64,000 bases of DNA from Flavitalea sp966112615 (GCA_966112615.1 CBHWDO010000003.1:186001-250000), one strand, 5' to 3'. Shown: positions 32,348-42,498, counted from the stretch's first letter. Numbers and translations: made by a program. The notes: generated by a model from the letters alone, not told the origin.

Positions 32348-34678
32348 ATGATCAAAAAATTCTTACTGCTATTACTCTGCTGCCCGCTTTTGCTGACAGC
32401 ACAGGAGATCAACATCATTCCGCAGCCTGTTAGCCTGGTGAAACAGCATGGTTCATTCAAACCGGATAACAAGACTTCAATCAATTATAACTCTGCAGAT
32501 AAAAGTTTGAAAGCTGCAGCTGATCTGTTGGCAGAATATGTGCGATCCGGATCAGGGATCAAACTGTTACAAAACAAACCGGCTACAAAGGTTATTTCAC
32601 TCAAGCTTGCAAAAAATGATGAGATAGGAGAGGAAGGATACATTCTGAATGTTTCCAACAATGCGATCAGCATTACAGCGAACAGTTCTAACGGTGTCGT
32701 ATATGCGCTGCAGTCGCTCATGCAGGTCATGCAGGCTGATCAAGCATTACAGGTTTCTGCGATGCAGGTGAAAGATTACCCGCGGTTCAAGTGGAGAGGC
32801 ATGCACCTCGATGTGAGTCGTCATTTCTATCCTGTATCGTTTGTAAAGAAGTACATCGATTTTCTCGCGCTGTATAAATTCAATCGCTTTCACTGGCATC
32901 TTACGGATGACCAGGGATGGCGCATCGAGATCAAAAAATATCCTGCTCTGACTACCAAAGGGGGTTATCGGAATGGTACGATCAACGGGCATTTCCCGGG
33001 AACGGATAATAACAACCTGCGTTATGGAGGTTTCTATACACAGGATGAAGTGAAGGAAATCGTTGCCTATGCATCGGCACGAAAAGTAACGGTGGTTCCT
33101 GAGATCGAAATGCCCGGGCATGCTTCTGCTGCTATCGCTGCATATCCTTTCCTGAGTTGTTTTCCGGAGAAACCAACGCATATTCCTGGTCCGGCATCGG
33201 CGATGACGAGACTGTTACAGTCGCAGGGGGATATCAAATTTGTACAGGAAACCTGGGGTGTATTTGAAGATATTTTTTGTGCGGGTAAGGACAGTACGTT
33301 TCTTTTCCTGCAAAATGTTTTGGATGAAGTGTTACCATTATTTCCTTCGAAATATATTCATGTCGGCGGAGATGAAGCACCAAAAGATCACTGGAAGATC
33401 TGTCCCAATTGCCAGGCGCGCATTAAGTCGGAGAAGTTGAAAGATGAGCACGAGCTGCAGAATTATTTCATCACAAGGATGGAAAAATACCTGAACAGTA
33501 AGGGAAGGATTTTGATAGGATGGGATGAGATCCTGGAAGGTGGACTGGCGCCAAACGCAGTGGTGATGAGCTGGCGCGGAGAAGCCGGTGGAATTGAAGC
33601 AGCAAAGATGATGCACGATGTGATCATGACGCCGGGTAATCCTGTGTACTTCGATCATTACCAGGGCGACCCAGCATCGGAACCATTGTCGATCGGTGGT
33701 TTCAACACCTTGAAAAAAGTTTATCACTACGAACCTGTTCCAAAAGAATTGAATGTTGAGCAATCGAAATATGTATTAGGCGCGCAGGCAAATCTCTGGA
33801 CTGAATACATTCCAACTACGCAGCATGTTGAGTACATGGTCTTGCCACGCATGCTGGCGTTGAGTGAAGTAGTATGGAGTAAAAAAGATGCAAGAAACTG
33901 GGACAGCTTCAATGCCAGGCTGCAGGCGCATTTCAGGTCGTTTGAACAAAAGGGTTGGAATTATGCTCCGGGAAATTTCAGGGTTGATATCAAACCTTCA
34001 TCATCAGCGGGAAAGTTAGCAGTTGATCTTTCCACCGAAGCCTATAATGGTGCAATCTATTACACTACGGATGGTTCACAGCCAAATATCAACAGCAATA
34101 AGTATGGAGGCCCCGTTAACATCGATCGCTCGTTAATATTGAAAGCTGTTGCTGCGGTGGATGGGAAAGTGATGAGTGCAATTCCTGCACAGCAAAGTTT
34201 CGTGATGCATAAAGCGATTGGAAGAAATGTGCAGTATGCAAATCCGGTGAGTAAGTATTATCCTGCGGATGGACCAAACTCACTCACAGATGGCATTCGT
34301 GGAACAGAAGCTGCAGGAAAATCATGGCATGGGATATCAGAGAAAGAGTTGATTGCAACGATTGATTTGGGAGAAGAAATGAGTGTACAAAAGATCACGC
34401 TGGGTTGTTTGCAATTAAACCGCGACTGGATCCTGTTGCCGAAGTCGGTGAAGTTTGAAGTGTCTACTGATGGTAAGAATTATAGTTTGATAGAAACCGT
34501 TTCGAATACAGTTCCTGCATCTGAAGTAAAAGCGACCATTAAAGATTTCTCTGCATCTTTTAGTGCGCGCAAGGCGAGGTATGTGCGGGTAACTGCTACT
34601 CCGAATGTTTTACCGGAAGGTCATGCCGGGGCGGGGAAAGGTGCATGGGTGTTTGTGGATGAGGTAGTGGTGGAGTAG
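32348..34678 (+). CDS. GH20 beta-N-acetylhexosaminidase, exported
   Basis: Predicted 776 residues. A signal peptide (MIKKFLLLLLCCPLLLTAQE) precedes a GH20b domain (INIIPQPVSLVKQHGSF), then the catalytic barrel with RGMHLDVSRHFYPV and the acid pair Asp342-Glu343 in HVGGDEAPKDHW, WDEILEGGLAP and LGAQANLWTEY. A chitobiase-like C-terminal domain (YYTTDGSQPN) and a final discoidin-like region (about 640-776) probably bind sugar. It should remove terminal GlcNAc or GalNAc from glycans in the periplasm or on the cell surface. A repeat array begins directly after the TAG. Confidence 0.92.
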   Translation: MIKKFLLLLLCCPLLLTAQEINIIPQPVSLVKQHGSFKPDNKTSINYNSADKSLKAAADLLAEYVRSGSGIKLLQNKPATKVISLKLAKNDEIGEEGYILNVSNNAISITANSSNGVVYALQSLMQVMQADQALQVSAMQVKDYPRFKWRGMHLDVSRHFYPVSFVKKYIDFLALYKFNRFHWHLTDDQGWRIEIKKYPALTTKGGYRNGTINGHFPGTDNNNLRYGGFYTQDEVKEIVAYASARKVTVVPEIEMPGHASAAIAAYPFLSCFPEKPTHIPGPASAMTRLLQSQGDIKFVQETWGVFEDIFCAGKDSTFLFLQNVLDEVLPLFPSKYIHVGGDEAPKDHWKICPNCQARIKSEKLKDEHELQNYFITRMEKYLNSKGRILIGWDEILEGGLAPNAVVMSWRGEAGGIEAAKMMHDVIMTPGNPVYFDHYQGDPASEPLSIGGFNTLKKVYHYEPVPKELNVEQSKYVLGAQANLWTEYIPTTQHVEYMVLPRMLALSEVVWSKKDARNWDSFNARLQAHFRSFEQKGWNYAPGNFRVDIKPSSSAGKLAVDLSTEAYNGAIYYTTDGSQPNINSNKYGGPVNIDRSLILKAVAAVDGKVMSAIPAQQSFVMHKAIGRNVQYANPVSKYYPADGPNSLTDGIRGTEAAGKSWHGISEKELIATIDLGEEMSVQKITLGCLQLNRDWILLPKSVKFEVSTDGKNYSLIETVSNTVPASEVKATIKDFSASFSARKARYVRVTATPNVLPEGHAGAGKGAWVFVDEVVVE

Positions 34679-34831
34679 CGGGCTGACGCGCGAAGCGCGG
34701 CTGAACGCACCCGGCTGAACAATCAGCGAAGCTGATTGGGCTGACCGGAATTCCGGTCAGCCCAAACGCCTTCGGCATTTGTTCAGCCCGGTGCGTTCAG
34801 CCAAGCTCCTCCGGAGCTTGTCAGCCCGCTA
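34679..34831. repeat. Family 1 array, best mirrored example
   Basis: The array runs from CGGGCTGAC right after the GH20 TAG to GTCAGCCCGCTA, in which the CTA is the stop codon (TAG) of the convergent MFS gene. Linkers point right in the left half and left in the right half. Hairpins: GCGCGAAGCGC, AATCAGCGAAGCTGATT, GACCGGAATTCCGGTC at the centre, AACGCCTTCGGCATT and AAGCTCCTCCGGAGCTT. Each has complementary arms and a short loop but differs in sequence. Confidence 0.88.
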
Positions 34832-36064
34832 CAAAGTATTAATCATCTCAACTTCCTCTTCCTTCACCAACTCCTCACTCGCCCGAACAATGATCTTTCT
34901 TCCAATCACAAAAACGAGGAAGGCAGTCAGCGAACAGCCCGCCATCACACCAGTCATCGGTAAGGCAGTCCTGTTTTGCAGCATACTCACCAATGCGGAA
35001 GCGCCCGCACCAATCCCCATTTGAATCGATCCCATCAAAGCAGATGCACTGCCTGCATTGTGACCAAAAGGTGCCAGCGACAAGGCCGATGAATTTGGAA
35101 AGATGAATCCCTGGCAACATAGAAACAAAAAGATCATCACGATCATTCCGTAAACATTCAGGAGCTGGTAATAAGTCAGCACGGCAAGACTAATAGCAAT
35201 AATGCTTTGTGATAAGGATGCCACCTTAATAATTTGCTCACTCTGGTATTTACGCAAGGCAAAATTATTCAGCTGGCTTGAACCAATAATACCCACCGCA
35301 ATGATCGCAAAGATCCATCCGTACTGCTTTTCATTCACCCCATAAATTTCCATGAACACCGATGGACTGCCACTGATATAGGCATACAATCCCGATGCGG
35401 CAATTGCACCAGTAAACGCATAGGTGTAAAACTGCGGATGTCTCAACACACTGAAATAACTTCTTGCAATGGCTCCAGCCTTGAGAGAAAAATCTTTATT
35501 AGGCGGGCGACTTTCCGGCAATAAAAAATATACTCCTGCAAGGATCACCAGTGCAATCACCACCAATGCAATGAAAACTGATTTCCATCCAAACAAATGC
35601 GTAATATATCCTCCAACTGTTGGTGCAATGATCGGCGATACCGCTACTACCAGCATCAGCGTTGAAAATATTTTTGCTGTTTCCTTTCCTTCAAAAAGAT
35701 CTCTCACGATTGCTCTGGATGCTACCATTCCTGCACATCCTCCCATCGCCTGGATTAATCTGAACCAGATCAATCCATCAACAGAGGTCGACATAGCACA
35801 ACCTATTGATGCAATAAAATAAATCAGCAATCCAATATACAATGGCTGTTTCCTGCCAAATCGTTCCAGCATGGGGCCGTAGATCAATTGTCCTACAGAG
35901 ATCCCAATGAAGAAACTGCTCAACGACAGCATCACTTCCGACACTGTGGTGTTAAGGTTCTTCGCAATATCCGGGAATGCCGGAAGGTACATGTCAATAG
36001 AAAATGGGCCGATAGCCGTAAGTAACCCGAGTATCAGTATGAGGTAAAATCTGTTGTTCTTCAT
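34829..36064 (-). CDS. Bcr/CflA-type drug efflux MFS transporter
   Basis: Predicted 411 residues with 12 hydrophobic helices. Family features: GPFSIDMYLPAFPDIAKNL in helix 1, the loop motif GPMLERFGRKQPLYIG, and RLIQAMGGCAGMVASRAIVR in helix 4. It exports drugs or small molecules through the inner membrane by proton antiport. The ATG at 36064 is chosen because the family begins at that point; it is 1 bp after the stop of the histidine kinase gene, so the two are probably one transcript. Its stop is shared with the repeat array. Confidence 0.88.
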   Translation of the reverse strand: MKNNRFYLILILGLLTAIGPFSIDMYLPAFPDIAKNLNTTVSEVMLSLSSFFIGISVGQLIYGPMLERFGRKQPLYIGLLIYFIASIGCAMSTSVDGLIWFRLIQAMGGCAGMVASRAIVRDLFEGKETAKIFSTLMLVVAVSPIIAPTVGGYITHLFGWKSVFIALVVIALVILAGVYFLLPESRPPNKDFSLKAGAIARSYFSVLRHPQFYTYAFTGAIAASGLYAYISGSPSVFMEIYGVNEKQYGWIFAIIAVGIIGSSQLNNFALRKYQSEQIIKVASLSQSIIAISLAVLTYYQLLNVYGMIVMIFLFLCCQGFIFPNSSALSLAPFGHNAGSASALMGSIQMGIGAGASALVSMLQNRTALPMTGVMAGCSLTAFLVFVIGRKIIVRASEELVKEEEVEMINTL

Positions 36065-36065
36065 A

Positions 36066-38129
36066 TTAATAATTCTCTGCAGGCAGGTACACATGGAATA
36101 CGGAACCCTTGCCAGGCTTACTTTCCACGCGAATATTTCCCTGGTGATTCTCCACCACTTTTTTCACAATGGAAAGTCCTACACCCGTTCCGCTGTACTC
36201 CTGTTTCCCATGCAATCTTGCAAACATCTGGAATATCTTGCTGAAGTAAATATCTTCAATTCCGATACCATGATCTTTGATGGATACAATGTGGAAGAGT
36301 TGTCCATTTTCTTCCTGCTCATCCGATACGATCTCAATTTTTGGTGGAACATCTTTGTGAGAATACTTCAAAGCATTGCTTACAAGATTCTGAAACATTT
36401 GCTGCAGCTGCCTTTCATAGCCTTTGATCATCGGCAGTGAATCAATATGGATCTGTGCATTCTTTTGCCTGATATCAAGTTCAAGATCTTCCATCACCAG
36501 TTGCAGTTGCTTGTTGAGATCAACATTTGTTTTTTCTCTTGGCTTCTGACTTACTTCAGAATATTGCAACAGGTCATCAATCAGTTGACCCATTCTCATC
36601 GATGATCTTTCAATTCTATCAAAAGAATTTTTTTGCAATTCCTTCAAATGCGGATCCAGCTGTTCTTTGAGATAACTGGTATAGAATTGTATTTTTCGAA
36701 TCGGTTCTTTTAAATCATGTGATGCTGCATGTGCAAATTCTTCGAGTTGTGCATTGGAACGTTCGAGATCATTGTTGGTTTTCTTCAATGCATCATTCGA
36801 CTGACGAAGTTCTTCTGTTCTCTGTTCAACGATCTGTTCAATTTTAAAACGGGCCAGCATTCGGTCGGTAATATCGGAAAACAATAGAGCAACCTGTTTT
36901 GCTTCAGGTTCTCCATGCCGGAATGCATATACATCAAACCATTTACCCATGGCTTCGGATCCTTCTTCAAATCTTTCTGCTTCACCGGTCAATGCGATCT
37001 TTCCATAAAAGTCGAACCAGTGCTGTTCCAATCCAGGAACCAGTTCCCTGGCGGTTTTCCCGATAGCATTCTTTAGTCCTGATTGTGCTTCAAATACCGG
37101 GTTGATCTCAAGGAATTTATAATCAACCGGATTATTGACTTCATCAAACATCATTTCAATCACACAAAATCCCTGGTTCATGGAATCGAATAATGTGCGA
37201 TATTTCTTTTCACTCTGCTCAATTTTCTTTCTTGCCACTACCTGTTGTGTTACATCTGTTGCGACAACAAGTACTCCGTAAACATATCCATGCCTGTTTA
37301 TTCTTGGTTGATAGGTCAGGTTGACATAGATCGTTTCAATCTTTTCATTCCGAAAGATCTCAACTCGTGCTTCATTGGAATGAAAGGCAACTTTAGTTTC
37401 GATCACTCCTTTTAATAATTCATTGAAGCCCTGGCCGGCTATTTCAGGAAGTGCTTCCAGCAGGGGTTTGCCGATCAGTTGATCAGGAGATCTCCCCACC
37501 AGTTGGCCATAAAATTTATTTGCGGTGATAAATGTAAGGTCTTCATCTGCACTCAAACTGGCAATGGCTGCAGGTGATTCTTCAAAAAGCGACAACAATT
37601 CCTGCTGGGAATGTTCACTGCTTAACTGGCTTTCGATCATGTCAGTCGTTTCCAGGCAGGTGACCAGGATTCCTGCAATCGAACCTTCTTCATCGAGCAC
37701 CGGACTGTAACTGTAGGTCCAGTAAACATTTTCAATTATTCCATTCCGGTTGATAGGAAGCACCTGGTTTTTTTGGAATATGCCCTCACCGGTTGACCGG
37801 ATGGTTTCAATGATAGGTGATACGCGATGCCAGGTTTCTTTCCAGCATTCACTTCCACGCTGACCTAAAGCCTTCGGATGTTTCCCTTCAAAGCCCAGAG
37901 ATGGCCTGTAGGCATCATTATAGAACTGGATAAGCTCGTCTCCCCACCATAGAAACATGGGAAATTTTGAGCGAAGTAAATTGCTGAGCGTGACCTTAAG
38001 ATGAATGGGCCATGTAGCGGGTGTACCTAAAACAGTTTCAGACCAATTGAATGATCTGATCAATCTTCCCATTTCACCACCACCCTGGAGAAAAGAAAAG
38101 TTGTTTTCCTGAAACAACACATCAGCCAT
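36066..38129 (-). CDS. Multi-PAS sensor histidine kinase, cytosolic
   Basis: Predicted 687 residues with no clear membrane segment. Three PAS regions follow: about 15-150 (FPMFLWWGDELIQFYNDAYR), 175-300 (LFEESPAAIASLSADED, ATDVTQQ) and 310-425 (YRTLFDSMNQGFCVIEMMFD). A coiled coil leads to the HisKA domain with H-box HAASHDLKEPIRKIQFY, then HATPase with N-box QNLVSNALKYSHKD, G1 KDHGIGIED and G2 GTGVGLSIVKKV. No response regulator is adjacent; the MFS gene follows by 1 bp, hinting that the kinase could control or sense something related to export. Confidence 0.9.
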   Translation of the reverse strand: MADVLFQENNFSFLQGGGEMGRLIRSFNWSETVLGTPATWPIHLKVTLSNLLRSKFPMFLWWGDELIQFYNDAYRPSLGFEGKHPKALGQRGSECWKETWHRVSPIIETIRSTGEGIFQKNQVLPINRNGIIENVYWTYSYSPVLDEEGSIAGILVTCLETTDMIESQLSSEHSQQELLSLFEESPAAIASLSADEDLTFITANKFYGQLVGRSPDQLIGKPLLEALPEIAGQGFNELLKGVIETKVAFHSNEARVEIFRNEKIETIYVNLTYQPRINRHGYVYGVLVVATDVTQQVVARKKIEQSEKKYRTLFDSMNQGFCVIEMMFDEVNNPVDYKFLEINPVFEAQSGLKNAIGKTARELVPGLEQHWFDFYGKIALTGEAERFEEGSEAMGKWFDVYAFRHGEPEAKQVALLFSDITDRMLARFKIEQIVEQRTEELRQSNDALKKTNNDLERSNAQLEEFAHAASHDLKEPIRKIQFYTSYLKEQLDPHLKELQKNSFDRIERSSMRMGQLIDDLLQYSEVSQKPREKTNVDLNKQLQLVMEDLELDIRQKNAQIHIDSLPMIKGYERQLQQMFQNLVSNALKYSHKDVPPKIEIVSDEQEENGQLFHIVSIKDHGIGIEDIYFSKIFQMFARLHGKQEYSGTGVGLSIVKKVVENHQGNIRVESKPGKGSVFHVYLPAENY

Positions 38130-38210
38130 ATAAATAAGATAAGGAACGTTCTAAAAGTAAGCATTACAGCTGAATTGGTTTTACATTATATTTCCGCAAA
38201 ATTACTTTTT

Positions 38211-41024
38211 ATGAGATCTGGTTTATGGTCGTTGCTGCTGTTACTGTTGTTTGCTGGTACAGTGCAGTCGCAACAGTCGTTCAAAGTTCCCTATACAAAA
38301 TTCACTTTACCGAATGGCCTGCAGGTGATCTTTCATGTTGACAGATCAGATCCTGTGGTTGCAGTTGCCCTTACCGCGCATGTTGGTTCATCGCGTGAAA
38401 AGCAGGGCCGTACTGGCTTTGCACATATGTTTGAACACCTGTTGTTTTTGGAATCGGAAAATCTTGGAAAAGGTGGGCTTGATGCCATGAGTGCACGTAT
38501 CGGTGGCTCTGGCGCGAATGGTTCTACGTCGAGAGACCGTACCAATTATTTCCAGACTGTTCCAAAAGATGCGCTGGAAAAAATGTTATGGGCGGAAGCT
38601 GATAAGCTTGGATGGTTCATCAATACTGTTACGGATCCCGTGCTGGCAAAGGAAAAGCAGGTGGTGAAGAATGAAAAGCGCCAGAGTGTCGACAACAATC
38701 CTTACGGACATACTTTTTATGTGATCGATAAAAATCTTTATCCTGAAGATCATCCATACAACTGGCAGGTGATCGGTTCACTGGAAGATCTGCAGAATGC
38801 TACACTCAATGATGTGAAGGAATTCTTCAAACGTTGGTATGTGCCGAATAATGTCACGCTGACAGTTGCCGGCGACTTTGACGAAGCCCAGGCAAAGAAA
38901 TGGGTGGAGAAATATTTTGGTGAGATAAAGCGCGGTGAAGACATAACGCCCATGCCTAAACGAAGTGGTGTAGTGAATGAAATTAAGAAAGTGTATCATG
39001 AAGATAACTTTGCGAAGCTTCCTGAGTTAACTATGGCCTGGCCGATCGTGGAGAACTATCATCCCGATGTATATCCGTTGCAGGTGTTGACTCAATATTT
39101 AGCAGATGGAAAGAAAGCGCCGCTGTATAAGGTTTTGGTGGAAGAAAGAAAATTGACAGGAGATGTAAACATGTACACTTATACTTCAGAGCTTGCCGGG
39201 CAAATGCATGTGCAGGTTCGTGCATTTAATGGAAAGGATTTGGATGATGTGGCGAAAGGAATCAACGATGCATTCGCTATGTTTGAAAAGAATGGCATTT
39301 CGCAAAAGGATCTTGATAGAATCAAGGCTGACCTTGAAACCCAGTTTTACAGGGGATTGTCGAGCGTAGAGAGAAAAGGATTTCAACTTGCACAATACAA
39401 TATATTCACTGGTGATCCTGGGTTCATTCAGAAAGATATTGCCAATGTATTGAAGGTGACTACTGCAGATGTGATGAGGGTGTATGAAAAGTATATTAAG
39501 GGAAAGAATTATGTGGCAACCAGCTTTGTTCCGAAAGGTTCATTGCAGCTGGCTTTGGAAGGATCGCAAAAAGCAGATGTAGTAGAAGAAAAGATCGTGC
39601 AGGGAGCGGAAGACCAGGTGGATCCCAATGCAAAAGCAAGTTATGAAAGAACTCCATCTACTTTTGATAGAACAAAGGAACCGCCTTATGGAGCAGCACC
39701 AGAAGTTAAAGTTCCTGCGGTATGGAACCAGAAGATGTCCAATGGATTGAATGTTTATGGTATAGAAAATAATGAGATCCCGTTGGTGCAGTTCGACCTG
39801 ATCATTGATGGAGGATTGCTGATGGAAGACATCAACAAAGTAGGTGTAGCCAACCTGATGGCGAGGATGATGACACAGGGAACAAAGAACAGGACGCCGG
39901 TTGAATTGGAGGAAGCCATTCAACAATTAGGTGCATCGATCAATGTAGTGGCGGGTACAGAAGACATCAGGATCAGGGTAAGTACACTGGCCAGGAATTA
40001 TACAGCGACACTTGCATTGGTGAAGGAGATCTTGCTGGAACCAAGATGGGATGCAAAAGAGTTTGACCTGGCGAAGGAAAGTGTGATCAGCCAGATCAGG
40101 CAACAGCAGGCCAATCCAAATGCTATTGCACAGAACCAGTACAATGAATTGATCTATGGAAAAGAAAATATCAGGTCGAGGAACCTGTTAGGAACTATTG
40201 AATCGGTGCAGGCAATTACATTAGATGATTTGCAAAAATTTTATGCAAAAACTGTTTCACCATCCATAGCAAGAATGCATGTGGTAGGAGCGATCAACAA
40301 AGATGCGGTGGTGAAGTCATTGGCTTCGCTGAATACTGCCTGGAAATCGCGCTCGGTGCAGATCCCAGCCTGGAAGACACCTGCAGCCCCAACAAAGCCG
40401 GTAGTATATTTCTATGATGTGCCTGATGCAAAGCAGAGTGTGTTGAGGATCGGGTATCCTGCATTGGCGATGACTGATAAGGATTATTATCCTGCAACTG
40501 TGATGAATTATATTTTAGGTGGTGGAGGATTTGCTTCGCAGTTAACGCAGCAGTTGAGAGAAGGCAAGGGATATACTTATGGAATCGGTTCCGGGTTCAG
40601 TGGAACTACTGTGGCTGGTCCATTTACAATTTTTTCTGGAGTGCGTACCAATATTACATTGGAAGCAACACAACTCGTGAAAGAGATCGTGCAGAATTTC
40701 GGAAAGAATTACAGTGAAGAAGATCTTGCCACTACAAAGAGTTTCATGATCAAGAGCAATGCGCGTGCATTTGAAACTGCAGAAGCGAAGTTGAATATGC
40801 TGAACAATATCAGCAAGTACAAATTCAAACCCACCTATGTAAAAGACCAGGAGCAGGTGGTGAAGAATATGACCGTTGCGCGTATCAAGGAACTATCCAA
40901 TCAATACCTGGATGTCAACAAAATGATCTGGCTGGTAGTAGGTGATGCGAAGACGCAGAAGGATCGATTGAAAGCATTGGGATTTGATGTGGTGACGATA
41001 GGGGAAGGGAAGAAAGGATTTTAA
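38211..41024 (+). CDS. M16-family (insulinase/pitrilysin) peptidase, two-domain, exported
   Basis: Predicted 937 residues. A signal peptide ends near VQSQQS. The first M16 domain carries the inverted zinc motif HMFEH (His72, Glu75, His76) and the downstream Glu in VVKNEKRQSVDN; the second half (about 510-930) is the inactive partner domain (NGLNVYGIENNEIPLVQFDL, LRQGKGYTYGIGS-type LREGKGYTYGIGS). It degrades peptides in the periplasm. The ATG at 38211 is chosen for its signal peptide; the frame is open from 38175. Beyond the stop, a repeat array fills the gap to rhaT. Confidence 0.9.
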   Translation: MRSGLWSLLLLLLFAGTVQSQQSFKVPYTKFTLPNGLQVIFHVDRSDPVVAVALTAHVGSSREKQGRTGFAHMFEHLLFLESENLGKGGLDAMSARIGGSGANGSTSRDRTNYFQTVPKDALEKMLWAEADKLGWFINTVTDPVLAKEKQVVKNEKRQSVDNNPYGHTFYVIDKNLYPEDHPYNWQVIGSLEDLQNATLNDVKEFFKRWYVPNNVTLTVAGDFDEAQAKKWVEKYFGEIKRGEDITPMPKRSGVVNEIKKVYHEDNFAKLPELTMAWPIVENYHPDVYPLQVLTQYLADGKKAPLYKVLVEERKLTGDVNMYTYTSELAGQMHVQVRAFNGKDLDDVAKGINDAFAMFEKNGISQKDLDRIKADLETQFYRGLSSVERKGFQLAQYNIFTGDPGFIQKDIANVLKVTTADVMRVYEKYIKGKNYVATSFVPKGSLQLALEGSQKADVVEEKIVQGAEDQVDPNAKASYERTPSTFDRTKEPPYGAAPEVKVPAVWNQKMSNGLNVYGIENNEIPLVQFDLIIDGGLLMEDINKVGVANLMARMMTQGTKNRTPVELEEAIQQLGASINVVAGTEDIRIRVSTLARNYTATLALVKEILLEPRWDAKEFDLAKESVISQIRQQQANPNAIAQNQYNELIYGKENIRSRNLLGTIESVQAITLDDLQKFYAKTVSPSIARMHVVGAINKDAVVKSLASLNTAWKSRSVQIPAWKTPAAPTKPVVYFYDVPDAKQSVLRIGYPALAMTDKDYYPATVMNYILGGGGFASQLTQQLREGKGYTYGIGSGFSGTTVAGPFTIFSGVRTNITLEATQLVKEIVQNFGKNYSEEDLATTKSFMIKSNARAFETAEAKLNMLNNISKYKFKPTYVKDQEQVVKNMTVARIKELSNQYLDVNKMIWLVVGDAKTQKDRLKALGFDVVTIGEGKKGF

Positions 41025-41029
41025 GCGGC

Positions 41030-41279
41030 TACCGGGCTGACCAGCTCCGGAGGAGCTGGGCTGAACGGACCAGGCTGAACAAACTGCGAAGCAGTTTGGG
41101 CTGACTGGAAAACGGGCTGAACGCCGGGAGGGCGGGCTGAACGCTAGGTGTAACACTCATCGCTCAGCCCGACTCCTTCGGAGTCGTTCTGCCCGTTTTC
41201 CGTTCAGCCCAAATGCCTGCGGCATTTGTTCAGCACGGTGCGTTCAGCCCACTTCGCTTCGCTACGTGGTCAGCCCGCT
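41030..41279. repeat. Family 1 array, longest copy
   Basis: The array starts 6 bp past the M16 stop and ends at GTCAGCCCGCTA, 41 bp before rhaT. Right-pointing linkers (GGGCTGAC, GGCTGAAC) fill the left half, left-pointing ones (CAGCCCG) the right half. Hairpins include AGCTCCGGAGGAGCT, CAAACTGCGAAGCAGTTTG, GACTCCTTCGGAGTC and AAATGCCTGCGGCATTT. Arms are complementary in each but differ between hairpins. The rhaT promoter must lie in the short remaining gap or in the array. Confidence 0.85.
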
Positions 41280-41320
41280 AAAGCCCGCAATAAATCTTTA
41301 TCTTCCCAAAAACTAACTGC

Positions 41321-42382
41321 ATGCATGCTGTACTGGGTGTTATCTTTCACTTCATCGGGGGATTTGCCTCGGGAAGTTTTTATATCCCGTTTAAAAAAGT
41401 CAAAGGCTGGGCCTGGGAATCTTACTGGATCATCGGTGGATTGTTCTCTTGGCTTATCGTTCCGCCACTGGCCGCATGGCTGACCATCCCCAATTTCACA
41501 GAGATCATTGCAGGAGCATCTGCATCAACACTGCTCTATACTTATATCTTCGGATTGTTATGGGGCATCGGCGGTCTCACCTACGGCCTCGGAGTTCGTT
41601 ACCTGGGTGTATCACTCGGATCCAGCATCATACTTGGGTTGTGCATGGTATTCGGAGCTTTAATTCCTTCTATCTATTACCAGTTATTTCCTTCACCAGG
41701 AAAAGACACCATCGGGCAATTGATCAACACAAACTGGGGTCAAATTGTATTGACCGGTCTGGCGATCTGCGTGATCGGTATCATCATTTGCGCGAAAGCA
41801 GGCATGCGAAAAGAAAAAGAACTTACCATTCAAACTGAATACAAATTTGGATTGGGCTTATTGGTCTCCATCATTTCCGGAGTGCTCAGTGCCTGTTTCA
41901 ATTTTGGTCTCGAAGCAGGAAAGCCAATGGCAGAGCTGGCTAATAATTTATGGAAGTCAGCACATGCAGGTCAGGGTGAATTCTTGTACCAGAACAATGT
42001 GACTTATGTTGTAGTACTCTGGGGCGGACTCACCACCAATCTTATCTGGTGCATGATCCTCAATGCACGAAACAAAACATTCGGTGATTATACCAACGAT
42101 CGAACACCTTTATTACGCAATTATATTTTTTCCGCACTGGCCGGCACCACCTGGTTTCTTCAATTCTTTTTTTATGGAATGGGTGAAAGCAAACTCGGCA
42201 ATGGTCCAAGTTCCTGGATCCTTCATATGGCATTCATCATCCTTATCGCAAATATGTGGGGACTGGTCCTCAAAGAATGGAAAGGCACTTCCCGCAAAAC
42301 TATTGCGACGATTGTGTGGGGGATAGTGGTGATTGTGGCGGCGGTGGTTGTGGTAGGGTATGGAAATTCTATTAAATCATGA
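41321..42382 (+). CDS. rhaT: L-rhamnose/proton symporter
   Basis: Predicted 353 residues with about ten membrane helices. The family start (GVIFHFIGGFASGSFYIPFK) and the conserved GLLWGIGGLTYGLGVRYLG and ISGVLSACFNFGLEAGKPM are present. RhaT imports L-rhamnose across the inner membrane with a proton. It is the first of four rhamnose genes, followed by the aldolase/dehydrogenase after a 116-bp gap holding a hairpin. Confidence 0.92.
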   Translation: MHAVLGVIFHFIGGFASGSFYIPFKKVKGWAWESYWIIGGLFSWLIVPPLAAWLTIPNFTEIIAGASASTLLYTYIFGLLWGIGGLTYGLGVRYLGVSLGSSIILGLCMVFGALIPSIYYQLFPSPGKDTIGQLINTNWGQIVLTGLAICVIGIIICAKAGMRKEKELTIQTEYKFGLGLLVSIISGVLSACFNFGLEAGKPMAELANNLWKSAHAGQGEFLYQNNVTYVVVLWGGLTTNLIWCMILNARNKTFGDYTNDRTPLLRNYIFSALAGTTWFLQFFFYGMGESKLGNGPSSWILHMAFIILIANMWGLVLKEWKGTSRKTIATIVWGIVVIVAAVVVVGYGNSIKS

Positions 42383-42401
42383 ATCGGGAATGGTGAATGG
42401 A

Positions 42402-42486
42402 GAATCGGGAAAGTGCTGCATTATGTAATTTTAAACAATTAGCATGTTACACTTTCCCGATTCCCGATTCCCGATTCCCCATTCCA
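42402..42486. repeat. Inverted repeat with tandem 'gattccc' words
   Basis: GAATCGGGAAAGTG (42402-42415) is perfectly matched by CACTTTCCCGATTC (42450-42463), and the right arm continues as tandem CCCGATT units (42457-42480). The hairpin (34-base loop) sits between rhaT and the next gene and could attenuate transcription, making more transporter message than enzyme message. Tandem words of this kind are a third, separate microrepeat type in the window. Confidence 0.6.
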
Positions 42487-42498
42487 AAACAAACATAC

